Of a DNA stretch of 64,000 nucleotides, positions 25,225 through 33,718 are shown in pieces; position 1 is the stretch's first letter; each line of letters starts with the position of its first letter. The DNA comes from Propionibacteriaceae bacterium AM104-82. Lineage in GTDB: Bacteria; Actinomycetota; Actinomycetes; Propionibacteriales; Propionibacteriaceae. Made by a program: the position numbers and the translations under genes. The notes beneath the pieces are model-generated. The model was not told the origin of the DNA. It did no database searches and saw nothing but the letters and a program-made list of their open reading frames with translations. Location: positions 267,692-331,691 of the forward strand of contig JAQDQK010000002.1 of the NCBI GenBank assembly GCA_027658995.1, read 5' to 3'.

Positions 25225-26103
25225 ATGAAGCCTCGCCTCGTCCCGTACCTGTTCATCGCACCCGCCCTCCTGCTGCTGGTGACGTTCGGGGTCCTTCCCA
25301 TCGCCGTCGCCCTGATCGTCAGCTTCACCGACATGAACCTGGCGGGCCTTGGCGACTGGTCCCGCATCCAGTTCATCGGCACCGACAACTACACCAAGCT
25401 CTTCGCCGACAAGGCCTTCTGGGGAGCACTCACCAACACCGGCCTGTTCGCGGCGCTGGGCGTCCCCAGCGTGGTGATCGCGTCGCTGCTGATCGCCATC
25501 GGCCTGAACCGCTCGCAGGGACGCTTCTTCCGCGCGCTGCGCTCGTTCTACTTCGTGCCAGCCATCACCGCGATCGTGGCGATCTCGCTCGTGTGGGGAT
25601 ACCTGTTCAACGCCCAGTTCGGCCTGTTCAACTACCTGCTGTCGCTGGTCCACCTGCCGCCGGTGGCGTGGCTGTCGGATCCGCTGATCGTGAAGTTCTC
25701 GGTCGTCTGGGTCGCTGTGTGGCGCGGCCTCGGCCTCAACGTCATCATCTTCCTCGCCGCACTCCAGGGCGTCCCGAAGGAGTACCTGGAGGCGGCGGCC
25801 ATCGACGGCGCGTCCGAGTGGCGGCGCATCGTCTCCATCGAGATCCCGCTGCTGCGGTTCGCGATCTTCTTCGTCACCATCACCACCGTCATCGCCTGGC
25901 TGCAGTTCTTCGACGAGCCATTCGTGCTGACAAAGGGCGGCCCGCTCGGCGCGTCGACGTCGATCTCCCTCTTCCTGTACCAGAAGGGCTTCTCGGCGAG
26001 CCAGTTCGGCTACGCGAGCGCCGGGTCGGTCGTGCTGTTCGTGATCATCGCCGCCGTCACCTTGTTCCAACTGCGCCTGAGGAGGGCAGATGTCGACTAC
26101 TGA
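25225..26103 (+). CDS. Sugar ABC transporter permease (MalF/UgpA type)
   Basis: The 292-residue protein has six membrane segments, starting with LVPYLFIAPALLLLVTFGVLP. The EAA loop EYLEAAAIDGASEWRRIVSIEIPLL (about residues 190-215) docks the ATPase. No ATPase gene is in the operon, so a shared MsiK-like ATPase elsewhere is likely, as is usual for actinobacterial CUT1 importers. It overlaps the next permease gene by 14 bp. Confidence 0.93.
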   Translation: MKPRLVPYLFIAPALLLLVTFGVLPIAVALIVSFTDMNLAGLGDWSRIQFIGTDNYTKLFADKAFWGALTNTGLFAALGVPSVVIASLLIAIGLNRSQGRFFRALRSFYFVPAITAIVAISLVWGYLFNAQFGLFNYLLSLVHLPPVAWLSDPLIVKFSVVWVAVWRGLGLNVIIFLAALQGVPKEYLEAAAIDGASEWRRIVSIEIPLLRFAIFFVTITTVIAWLQFFDEPFVLTKGGPLGASTSISLFLYQKGFSASQFGYASAGSVVLFVIIAAVTLFQLRLRRADVDY

Positions 26104-26932
26104 GCCGGGAAGGCGCCGCCGCCCACGCGCCTCGACGATCGTGGTCGGAGCGCTGCTCACCGTCGGGGCGCTCGTGACGGCGTTCCCGTTCCTGTGGATG
26201 GTGTTCGCCTCCGTGAAGCCGCGCAGCGAGTCCGTCGCCTACCCGCCGCACCTGGTGCCGAGCGAGCCGACGTTCGAGTTCTTCGCGCAACTGTTCAACG
26301 AGTTGGACTTCGGCCGCTACCTCGTCAACACCCTCGCGATCGTGGCGATCTGCATGGTCGGGCTGCTGCTGATGGCCGCCGCGGGCTACGGGTTCGCCAA
26401 GTTCAACTTCCCCGGCCGCGACGCGCTGTTCTTCCTGGTGCTCGCGACCATGATGATCCCCGGCCAGGTGACGATGATCCCCAGCTTCCTGATCATCAAC
26501 GGGCTGAACCTGACCAACACCCTGATCGGCATCTCTCTCCCGATGCTCGTCTCCGGCTTCGCCGTGTTCCTGTTCCGCCAGTTCATGGCGACCATCCCCA
26601 CCGAGGTGCTCGAGGCGGCCAGGATGGACGGCGCCGGCGAGTGGCGGATCTTCTTCTCGATCGTGCTCCCCATGTCCGGGCCGATCCTGGCGGTGCAGGT
26701 CGTCCTGACGTTCATCGCGGGCTGGAACAGCTTCCTGTGGCCGCTGATCATCGCCAACGACCAGAAGCTGTACACACTGTCCGTCGGCGTCTCGCTGCTG
26801 AACCAGCAGATCGCCACCAACCCGTCCCTGCAGATGGCCGCCTCCACGCTGATGGTGGTGCCCATCCTGATCGTCTTCGTGGTGTTCCAGCGCTACGTCG
26901 TCCAGGGCTTCGCCCTCTCCGGATTGAAGTGA
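26090..26932 (+). CDS. Sugar ABC transporter permease (MalG type)
   Basis: The 280-residue second permease has six membrane segments and the EAA motif EVLEAARMDGAGEWRIFFSIVLP (about residues 180-200). The C-terminal VQGFALSGLK ending is typical of MalG-like proteins. The ATG lies inside the preceding gene, with AGGAGGGC just upstream of it. Confidence 0.93.
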   Translation: MSTTEPGRRRRPRASTIVVGALLTVGALVTAFPFLWMVFASVKPRSESVAYPPHLVPSEPTFEFFAQLFNELDFGRYLVNTLAIVAICMVGLLLMAAAGYGFAKFNFPGRDALFFLVLATMMIPGQVTMIPSFLIINGLNLTNTLIGISLPMLVSGFAVFLFRQFMATIPTEVLEAARMDGAGEWRIFFSIVLPMSGPILAVQVVLTFIAGWNSFLWPLIIANDQKLYTLSVGVSLLNQQIATNPSLQMAASTLMVVPILIVFVVFQRYVVQGFALSGLK

Positions 26933-26940
26933 GGAATCCC

Positions 26941-28359
26941 ATGTCAACGCTCCACCGCACCGGCGTCGTCCGCGCCGAGGGAACCAGGCTGGTCGACGAT
27001 GACGGCCCGCTGCTGCTGCGCGGCATCGGGCTCGGCAACTGGCTGCTGCCAGAGGGCTACATGTGGCGCTTCGGCGACGAGCAGGCCTCGCCCCGCCAGA
27101 TCGAGGCCCGGATCGACGCGCTCGTCGGGCCGGAGCGGGCGGCCGAGTTCTGGCGCAGATTCCGCGCCGACTTCGTCGCCGAGGCCGACTTCGCGCTGAT
27201 CGCGGCGCAGGGCTTCGACCACGTGCGTCTCCCCATCAACAGCCGCGTCGTGATCGACGACGACGGGGCACTGCTTCCCGACGGCCTCGCCCTGATCGAC
27301 CGCGCGGTCGACACCGCGGAGCGGCACGGGCTGCGCACCCTGCTCGACCTGCACGGCGCCCCCGGCGGGCAGACCGGCACCAACATCGACGACTCCCCCA
27401 ACGGCCGCCCCGAACTGTTCACCTCGCCGCACCACCGCGCGTTGACTGCGCACCTCTGGCGGGAGTTGGCGGCCAGGTACCGCGACCGCGACTCGGTGCT
27501 CGGCTACGACCTGCTCAACGAGCCGCTCCCGAACCAGTGGCAGCACGACCTGGCAGACGAACTCGTCGAGGTCTACCAGGAACTGACGGCGGCCGTCCGC
27601 GAGGTCGACGACCGGCACCTCATCATGTACGAGGGCAGCCACTGGGCCACCAATGTCGCACCGCTGCGGCGGCGCTTCGACGAGAACCAGGCGCTGCAGT
27701 TCCACCGCTACTGGTGCGCCCCCGACGAGTCGAGCATCGGCGACTTCCTGGCGCTGCGCGACGAGGTCGGCGCGCCGATCTACATGGGTGAGGGTGGCGA
27801 GAACACCCCCGGCTGGCTCTACGCCGCCACCCGGCTCTACGAGCGTCACGACATCGGCTGGAACCTGTGGCCCTGGAAGAAGCTCGACACCGTCACCTCG
27901 CCGCTGTCGGTGCCGCGGCCCGATGGCTGGGAACTGATCGCCGACCCCGTCACGCACCCCTCCCCCGATGCTGACGCGGCGTGGGCAGTGCTCTGCGCCT
28001 TCCTTGACTCCGTCCCCGCGGATCGCTGCGAGCGCCGCGACGACGTCGTCAACGCCGTGTTCGCTCGGCCGGGGGTGCGGCTGCCGTCGTGGGCGGGCCT
28101 CGTCGACGGGGCCCCCGGGTCCGGGCTGATCGACGCACCGGCGAGCCTGTGGCACCACGCGCACGGCGAGCCCTACGGCCCCCACGAGCAGCCGTCGCTG
28201 ACGCTGCCCGCCGGGAGCGAACTGACCTTCGACCTGACGGAGGCCCCCTCGTCGTGGGACGTCGAGGCCGAGGGCTCCGTCGCCGTCGCATTCGACGGCG
28301 GCCGCCTGCGGATCACCGCCGGGAGCGATAGCAGGGTGGGGTGGGTATCCATCGCATGA
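26941..28359 (+). CDS. Glycoside hydrolase family 5-like beta-glycosidase, cytoplasmic
   Basis: The 472-residue protein has no signal peptide. It is a TIM-barrel enzyme with a GNWLLPEGYMW opening typical of exo-beta-1,3-glucanase-like GH5 proteins, FDHVRLPINSR, the acid/base E194 in YDLLNEPLPNQW, and a probable nucleophile E284 in IYMGEGGENTPG. A C-terminal beta-sandwich of about 80 residues follows. It would split imported beta-linked oligosaccharides inside the cell. GTGAGGAAT precedes the ATG 8 bp after the permease stop. The exact substrate is inferred only from family resemblance. Confidence 0.85.
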   Translation: MSTLHRTGVVRAEGTRLVDDDGPLLLRGIGLGNWLLPEGYMWRFGDEQASPRQIEARIDALVGPERAAEFWRRFRADFVAEADFALIAAQGFDHVRLPINSRVVIDDDGALLPDGLALIDRAVDTAERHGLRTLLDLHGAPGGQTGTNIDDSPNGRPELFTSPHHRALTAHLWRELAARYRDRDSVLGYDLLNEPLPNQWQHDLADELVEVYQELTAAVREVDDRHLIMYEGSHWATNVAPLRRRFDENQALQFHRYWCAPDESSIGDFLALRDEVGAPIYMGEGGENTPGWLYAATRLYERHDIGWNLWPWKKLDTVTSPLSVPRPDGWELIADPVTHPSPDADAAWAVLCAFLDSVPADRCERRDDVVNAVFARPGVRLPSWAGLVDGAPGSGLIDAPASLWHHAHGEPYGPHEQPSLTLPAGSELTFDLTEAPSSWDVEAEGSVAVAFDGGRLRITAGSDSRVGWVSIA

Positions 28360-29567
28360 CTTCCCGATACGGTCACACCATGAGCACCGTCGACCCGCGA
28401 GCCGCGCAGACCACCGCTTCGGTGCGGCAGCGCAACCGCACCGTCGCGCTGCAGTACATCCTGCGGGAGCGGGAGACGACCAGGGCCGACCTGTCGCGTG
28501 CCACGGGCCTCTCCAGCGCGGCGTCGGCGAGCATCGTGACGGAACTGATCAACGACGGCCTTGTCGCGGAGGTCGGCGCGATGGCCTCGCGCGGAGGGCG
28601 CCCGATCGCCGTCATCGGCCCACGCGCGGAGGGTGGCTACGCGATCGGCGCCGACATCGGCGAGCGCGGCGTCGCCGTCGAACTGTTCGACCTGACGCTC
28701 ACCATGGTCGACCGGGAGTTCCGCGGCGGAGGCAAGGAGGAGACCCCGGAGCGGATCTGGGCCGACCTGCGCGAGGCCGTGGACGCGCTCCGCGAACGCA
28801 ACGCGTCGATCTGGGACCGGCTGGTCGGGATCGGGCTTGGCCTTCCCGGCGTCGTCGAGGCCGACGAGCACGGCGTCCAGACGCTCTACGCGCAGTCGCT
28901 CGGGTGGGACCCGCAGCCGATCCCCTCCGACTACGAGGTGCCCGTCTTCGCCGAGAACGGCGCCAAGATGCAGGCGAGGGCCGAACTGTGGTTCGGGGCT
29001 GCCCGCGGCATCGACCACGCCGTGGTCGCACTGATGGGACGCGGCGTCGGGCTCGGCGTGATCGCAGACGGCGAGATCTACCACGGGGGCTTCTCCAGCG
29101 CCACGGAGTGGGGCCACACGAAGGTGGCCTTCGGTGGCCGGCCGTGCAGGTGCGGCGACCGCGGCTGCGTCGAGGCCTATGTCGGGGCCGACGCGCTGCT
29201 CGAGTCGTGGCGGGCCGTCGGCGGCGAGTTCACAGGCAGCGGTTGGCAGGCGATCGGGGCGCTGCTCGACGACGCCGTCGCGGGCGGATCCGCGGCCGGG
29301 GTGCTGGACGAGGCCATCGAGGCGCTGGGCGCGGCGCTGGGCAGCATCGTGAACCTGACTAACCCGAGGAGGGTGGTTGTCGGGGGCTGGGTGGGGCTGC
29401 GCCTGATGGAGCGGCACGCCGAGCCGATCACGGCGGCCGTGCGCCGCAACTGCCTGCACCGCTCGGGAGAGCAGTTCGACCTTGTCCCGGCGACCTTCGG
29501 CGGCGACACGGTCGCCCTCGGCTCTGCGCTGGTGCCCATCGAGGTCCTGATCGGCCCGCCCCGCTGA
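28356..29567 (+). CDS. ROK family transcriptional repressor
   Basis: The 403-residue protein has an N-terminal winged helix (TRADLSRATGLSSAASASIVTELINDGLV, about 37-66) and a ROK sugar-kinase-like domain. The latter has AIGADIGERGVAVELF, FAENGAKMQARAELWFG and the zinc motif C-x-C-G-x2-G-C-x-E (PCRCGDRGCVEAY). The catalytic-site sequence reads ENGAKM where kinases have NDANAA, so it is a repressor and not a kinase. ATG 28356 overlaps the GH5 stop (ATGA); 28380 is an alternative. It likely controls this sugar operon. Confidence 0.92.
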   Translation: MTSRYGHTMSTVDPRAAQTTASVRQRNRTVALQYILRERETTRADLSRATGLSSAASASIVTELINDGLVAEVGAMASRGGRPIAVIGPRAEGGYAIGADIGERGVAVELFDLTLTMVDREFRGGGKEETPERIWADLREAVDALRERNASIWDRLVGIGLGLPGVVEADEHGVQTLYAQSLGWDPQPIPSDYEVPVFAENGAKMQARAELWFGAARGIDHAVVALMGRGVGLGVIADGEIYHGGFSSATEWGHTKVAFGGRPCRCGDRGCVEAYVGADALLESWRAVGGEFTGSGWQAIGALLDDAVAGGSAAGVLDEAIEALGAALGSIVNLTNPRRVVVGGWVGLRLMERHAEPITAAVRRNCLHRSGEQFDLVPATFGGDTVALGSALVPIEVLIGPPR

Positions 29568-29614
29568 ACCCCGCACCCTTGCGGGGACCCCACCGATCGG
29601 TCATGGTGGGGGCC

Positions 29615-30385
29615 ATGCGTATCGCCGTGGCCCAGATCTCCGCAACGACCGACCCCGAAGCCAACCTCGCCCTCGTCGAGGAGAACGCGGCGAGGGCCGC
29701 GGCCGAGGGCGCCGATCTGGTGGTGTTCCCCGAGGCGACGATGTGCTCGTTCGCGCGCCCCGCTGCCGAGATCGCCGAACCGCTCGACGGCCCGTGGGCA
29801 GAGTCGGTGCGCGGCATCGCGGCACGGCACGGCCTGGCGATCGCCGTCGGCATGTTCACGACGGCCGACTCGGGAAGGGTCCGCAACACGCTCCTGGTGA
29901 CCGGCCCGACCGAGGCGAGCTACGACAAGATCCACCTCTACGACGCCCTCGGCTACCGCGAGTCGCGCACCATCGCGCCGGGCGAGGAGTTGGCGACCGT
30001 CGAAATCGCGGGGGTCACCGTCGGGCTGGCGATCTGTTACGACATCCGCTTCCCCGCGCAGTTCCAGTCGCTTGCGAGGGCGGGAGCCAGCGTCATCCTG
30101 GTGTCTGCGGCGTGGGCGCCGGGGCCGCACAAGATCCACCAGTGGCGCTCCCTTGCGACCGCCCGCGGGATGGACTCGACGGCCTTCATCGTCGCCGTCG
30201 ATCAGGCGGCAGCGGGCGACCCGGAGGTGCGGGCGCTGCCGACCGGAGTCGGGCACTCGATCGTGGTCGACCCGACCGGCGAGGTGCTGCTCGAACTTGG
30301 CACGGCGGACGAACTGGCCGTGATCGACATCGACCCTGCGGAGGCGGACGCGGCGCGCGAGTCGCTGCCGATCCTCATCCCCTGA
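29615..30385 (+). CDS. Carbon-nitrogen hydrolase (nitrilase superfamily, omega-amidase-like)
   Basis: The 256-residue enzyme has the full nitrilase triad: E in VVFPEATM (near residue 42), K in SYDKIHLYDA (near 109) and C in LAICYDIRFPAQFQ (near 141). The CYDIRFP context is characteristic of the Nit branch, which includes omega-amidase and deaminated-glutathione amidase. The convergent aminotransferase next door makes an omega-amidase role in 2-oxoglutaramate removal attractive (inference). Its 3' end overlaps that gene by 11 bp. GGTGGGGG stands before the ATG. Confidence 0.88.
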   Translation: MRIAVAQISATTDPEANLALVEENAARAAAEGADLVVFPEATMCSFARPAAEIAEPLDGPWAESVRGIAARHGLAIAVGMFTTADSGRVRNTLLVTGPTEASYDKIHLYDALGYRESRTIAPGEELATVEIAGVTVGLAICYDIRFPAQFQSLARAGASVILVSAAWAPGPHKIHQWRSLATARGMDSTAFIVAVDQAAAGDPEVRALPTGVGHSIVVDPTGEVLLELGTADELAVIDIDPAEADAARESLPILIP

Positions 30386-31529
30386 GCCGCCTGACCCCCT
30401 CGTCCAGGACCTCGTCGCGCTTGCAGAACGCGAACCGGGCGACGTCGCGCCACGGCTCCTCGTGGTCGACGAAGGCAGTCACGGGGATCGCCGCGACCCC
30501 CTTGGCCGCTGGCAGGTCGCGGCACCACCGCGCCGCGTCCTCGCCGTCGACGCGAGCGCACACGAAGTAGGTGCCCTCGGTGCGGAACGGGCTCAGCCCT
30601 GCCTCGGTGAGCGCGGCGGTCAGCAGGTCGCGCTTGCGGCGCAGGTCGCCCTGCAGGTCGGCGACCCAGGCCCGCTCGTGCCGCAGCGCGTGTGCGACCG
30701 CGGGTTGGAAGGGTCCTCCTCCGACGAAGGTGAGGAACTGCTTGGCCGCGAGCACGCCGTCGAGGAGTGGCTGGCTGGCCAGCGCCCAGCCGATCTTCCA
30801 ACCGGTGACGTTGAAGGTCTTGCCCGCGCTGGAGACGGTGACGGTGCGGCCCGCCATGCCGGGCAGGCTGGCGATCGGGACGTGCGGGGCGTCGAACGTC
30901 AGGCGCTCGTAGACCTCATCGGCGAGCACGATCAGGTCCCGCTCGACCGCGAGTTCGGCGATCGCGCCCAACTCGTCAGGGCCGAAGACGTGCCCGGTCG
31001 GGTTGTGGGGCGTGTTGACGACGATCATGGCCGTCCTGTCCGTGACGGCGGCCCGGAGCGCGTCGAGGTCGAGCACGAACCCGGCCGCGTCACGCACCAG
31101 AGGAACGCTGACGCGGGTAGCGCCTGCGAGCGCGACCGCGGCGGCATAGGAGTCGTAGTAGGGCTCGATCAGGATCACCTCGCTGCCCGGCTCGACAAGC
31201 CCGAGCATGGCGGCCGCGATCGCCTCGGTCGCACCTACGGTGACGAGGGTCTCGCTGAGGGGGCAGTACTCGAGGCCGTAGTTGGTCGCCCTGTCCTCGC
31301 AGATGGCGGCGCGCAGGTCGGCGATGCCGCGGGCGGGCGGGTACTGGTTGTTGCCCGCGGCGATCTGCTCCCTGGCGACCTCCAACATGGCGGAAGGCCC
31401 GTCCCAGTCGGGGAAGCCCTGGCCGAGGTTGACCGCATCGTGCGAGCGCGCCAACTCGGTGATCTCGGCGAAGATCGTCGCGCCGAAGGGCTGAAGCCGC
31501 GTCACCGCGGCCGTCGGGGCTGGCGTCAT
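30375..31529 (-). CDS. PLP-dependent class I/II aminotransferase (GTK/KAT/DapC-like)
   Basis: The 384-residue fold-type I enzyme shows VNLGQGFPDWDGP, NQYPPARGIADLRAAI, VNTPHNPTGHVF, the PLP-contacting DEVYERLTF and the Schiff-base lysine in SSAGKTFNVTGWKIGW (near residue 234). This set of motifs is common to glutamine transaminase K, kynurenine aminotransferase, methionine aminotransferase and N-succinyldiaminopimelate aminotransferase, so the donor is uncertain. The ATG at 31529 fits the family N-terminus. It converges on the nitrilase gene with overlapping 3' ends. Confidence 0.9.
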   Translation of the reverse strand: MTPAPTAAVTRLQPFGATIFAEITELARSHDAVNLGQGFPDWDGPSAMLEVAREQIAAGNNQYPPARGIADLRAAICEDRATNYGLEYCPLSETLVTVGATEAIAAAMLGLVEPGSEVILIEPYYDSYAAAVALAGATRVSVPLVRDAAGFVLDLDALRAAVTDRTAMIVVNTPHNPTGHVFGPDELGAIAELAVERDLIVLADEVYERLTFDAPHVPIASLPGMAGRTVTVSSAGKTFNVTGWKIGWALASQPLLDGVLAAKQFLTFVGGGPFQPAVAHALRHERAWVADLQGDLRRKRDLLTAALTEAGLSPFRTEGTYFVCARVDGEDAARWCRDLPAAKGVAAIPVTAFVDHEEPWRDVARFAFCKRDEVLDEGVRRLRG

Positions 31530-31658
31530 AGGTGCGAGTCTCGCACGCCCCGCCCGACCGCCAAGGGCGCGTCCATGGCGGCGGTTGGGTGGAAACTTGA
31601 GCCCAGGACACACTCCCCGGTCGGGCCCGGGTCAGGCCGATCTCGGGACCAAGCCCCG

Positions 31659-31910
31659 CTACTCGCCTGCGTCATCCCTGCGCGGGCGACCCGGGCGACG
31701 GAGCGGGGCGGCCTTCACGCCCCTACCGGAGCGCTTCAGCGCGTCGCGGAGCAGCATCTCGATGTGGGCGTTGACGCTTCGCAGGTCGTCGGCGGCCCAC
31801 TTGGCGAGCGCCTCGTGCACGGCAGGGTCGAGCCGCAGCAGGACGGACTTGCGGTCCCTGCCCTGCTGCGGCGCGTCCTCGCGTGACGCGGCGTCGTCGA
31901 CGTCGCTCAT
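31659..31910 (-). CDS. Small ribbon-helix-helix-like protein
   Basis: The 83-residue basic protein contains DRKSVLLRLDPAVHEALAKWA followed by DLRSVNAHIEMLLRDAL, which reads as the beta strand and two helices of an Arc/MetJ-type DNA-binding fold. A basic tail (RRPGRPRRDD) follows. Its ATG shares one base with the stop of the SPFH gene (TGATG), so the two are translationally coupled. Small proteins of this kind often accompany actinobacterial SPFH genes in my recollection. Target unknown; autoregulation at the palindrome 32895-32923 is one possibility. Confidence 0.75.
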   Translation of the reverse strand: MSDVDDAASREDAPQQGRDRKSVLLRLDPAVHEALAKWAADDLRSVNAHIEMLLRDALKRSGRGVKAAPLRRPGRPRRDDAGE

Positions 31911-32884
31911 CAGCCGTAGAGCGTCCCGGTGTTGATGACGGGGGTCGAGCGGGAATCGGAACACAGCACGACAAGCAGGTTAGACACCATCGCGGCCTTC
32001 CGCTCGTCATCCAATTGAACGACGTCGTCCTCCTCGAGGCGGGCGAGCGCCTGTTCGACCATCCCGACGGCGCCCTCGACGATCTTGCTGCGCGCCGACA
32101 GCACCGCCGAGGCCTGCTGGCGCTGCAGCATCGCGTGGGCGATCTCGGGTGCGTAGGCGAGCGAGGAGATGCGGGTCTCGACGACCTCGAGTCCGGCGAT
32201 CGCGATCCTGGCCGCGACCTCCTCCGACAACTCCCGCGAGACGGTGTCGGTCGAGCCGCGCAGGCTCTCCTCCCCCGCGTCGGCGAAGTCGTAGGGGTGC
32301 GACGACGCGACGTGACGCAGCGCCGACTCGGCCTGCACAGTCACGAAGTTCTCGTATGCCTCGACGGCGAACACGGACTTGGCCGTGTCGGCGACCTGCC
32401 ACACCACGATCGCCGCGATGTTGACGGGGTTGCCGTCGGCGTCGTTGACCTTCAGTTCGTTGGTCTCGAAGTTGCGGACCTTGACGGAGACCTTCTTCTT
32501 GGTCGTCAGCGGGACGGTGAGCAGTAGGCCCTGCTTGCGGATGGTTCCGAGGTAGCGGCCGAAGAACTGGGTGACCTTCGTGTCGCCGGGCGAGACCACC
32601 GTCAGCGAACTGAGCATCACGTTGGCGATAACGAAGGCGAGGATGCCTCCGGTCAGGAGCCAACCGTTGGGCGAGCCGCCAGCCTCTGCGTCCATCGCGA
32701 ACACGACGACTGCCCAGACGCTGAACACCAGCAGCGCCAGGGTGATCAACAGCGCGAGGCCTCCAGACATCGACCACGCCTTGCGCTCCTCGATGCTGAC
32801 GCGCGTGCCTGCGTGACCCACCGGTCGCCCGGCGGCGTCACCCCCGACCGAAGACTCGTCGACCGGAACCGGGTTTTGGGTCAT
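31910..32884 (-). CDS. SPFH/Band 7 domain membrane protein
   Basis: The 324-residue protein has two N-terminal membrane segments (about residues 43-65 and 75-95), then an SPFH domain. That domain runs from [25 protein letters not shown] to [33 protein letters not shown], with a helical C-terminus that drives oligomerisation in this family. It probably forms a membrane scaffold. ATG 32884 was chosen over the GTG three bases earlier because AGGAGGG is spaced correctly only for the ATG. A 29-bp palindrome covers its promoter. Confidence 0.92.
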   Translation of the reverse strand: MTQNPVPVDESSVGGDAAGRPVGHAGTRVSIEERKAWSMSGGLALLITLALLVFSVWAVVVFAMDAEAGGSPNGWLLTGGILAFVIANVMLSSLTVVSPGDTKVTQFFGRYLGTIRKQGLLLTVPLTTKKKVSVKVRNFETNELKVNDADGNPVNIAAIVVWQVADTAKSVFAVEAYENFVTVQAESALRHVASSHPYDFADAGEESLRGSTDTVSRELSEEVAARIAIAGLEVVETRISSLAYAPEIAHAMLQRQQASAVLSARSKIVEGAVGMVEQALARLEEDDVVQLDDERKAAMVSNLLVVLCSDSRSTPVINTGTLYG

Positions 32885-32894
32885 CACACCCTCC

Positions 32895-32923
32895 TAATCT
32901 GATATCTAATTGATATCAGATTA
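32895..32923. promoter_or_regulatory. 29-bp palindrome over the SPFH promoter
   Basis: TAATCTGATATC (32895-32906) and GATATCAGATTA (32912-32923) are exact 12-bp arms around TAATT. The site is AT-rich in a GC-rich genome and abuts the ribosome binding site, so a bound dimer would block transcription. The nested GATATC halves could hold two dimers. Confidence 0.75.
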
Positions 32924-32997
32924 ACAGAGGGTCGGCTCCCGACGCGAGCGGGCCTCGCAATCCGCGCACCGGGGCCCCGACCAGCGGCGGACCAGTG

Positions 32998-33696
32998 TCA
33001 GTCGGTGGCGAGGGAGCGGATCTCGTCGCGCAACTGCCCCATCTGCGCGTCGAGTGAGGACGCGGAGTCGGCGACGTCCTTCAGCCTCTCGCGCAGGTGA
33101 TCGGGGACGTTGCCCTCGTACTTGTACTTGATCTGGTGCTCGATGCTTGCCCAGAAGTCCATCGCGATCGTGCGGATCTGCACCTCGACGGGCACCTGGA
33201 TCGCCCGGTCGGACAGGAACACCGGCACCTCGACGATGAGATGGAGGCTCTGGTACCCGTTCGGCTTGGGCGTTGCGATGTAGTCCTTCTTGGTGACGAG
33301 CGTGATGTCTGGTTGCCGCACGAGCATGTCGGCGACCCGGTAGGCGTCCTCGACGAAGGTGCAGACCACCCGGATGCCCGCGATGTCGCGGATCTGCTCG
33401 CGGACGGCGTCGAAGTCGCGCCTGCAGCCGAGCCGGGTCGCCTTGTCCAGCAGCGACTCGATCGACTTCAGCCGCGTCTTGACGTGTTCGATGGGCTTGT
33501 ACTGGTGGGTCTGGTCGAACTCCTGGCGCAGGATGTTGATCTTGGTGGCGACCTCGTCCATGCCACACGCGTATTCGAGGCGGAACCTGGCGAGATCACC
33601 CTGCATCTTCTTCAGCGCAGCCTGCGCCTCCACCGGGTCGATCGAGTCGACATATCTGCCAAGCATGGTGGTGACGTGCGCGTCCGAGTCGGCCAT
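32998..33696 (-). CDS. Small alarmone synthetase (RelQ/YjbM-type GTP pyrophosphokinase)
   Basis: The 232-residue protein is only the RelA/SpoT synthetase domain, with no HD hydrolase, TGS or ACT domain. It shows RDIAGIRVVCTFVEDAYRVADML, the G-loop DYIATPKPNGYQSLHLIVEVP and the catalytic VPVEVQIRTIAMDFWASIEHQIKYKYE. It makes (p)ppGpp or pGpp in stress. A CACAAT -10 box ends 6 nt before the ATG, suggesting a leaderless mRNA. It lies between the SPFH operon and the WYL regulator. Confidence 0.93.
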   Translation of the reverse strand: MADSDAHVTTMLGRYVDSIDPVEAQAALKKMQGDLARFRLEYACGMDEVATKINILRQEFDQTHQYKPIEHVKTRLKSIESLLDKATRLGCRRDFDAVREQIRDIAGIRVVCTFVEDAYRVADMLVRQPDITLVTKKDYIATPKPNGYQSLHLIVEVPVFLSDRAIQVPVEVQIRTIAMDFWASIEHQIKYKYEGNVPDHLRERLKDVADSASSLDAQMGQLRDEIRSLATD

Positions 33697-33702
33697 TCCC
33701 CC

Positions 33703-33708
33703 ATTGTG
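33703..33708 (-). promoter_or_regulatory. Leaderless -10 box of the alarmone synthetase (CACAAT)
   Basis: On the minus strand CACAAT is followed by GGGGGA and the ATG. The same CACAAT-N7-ATG layout occurs at the DNA ligase gene. Confidence 0.45.
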
Positions 33709-33718
33709 CCGACTCCCA

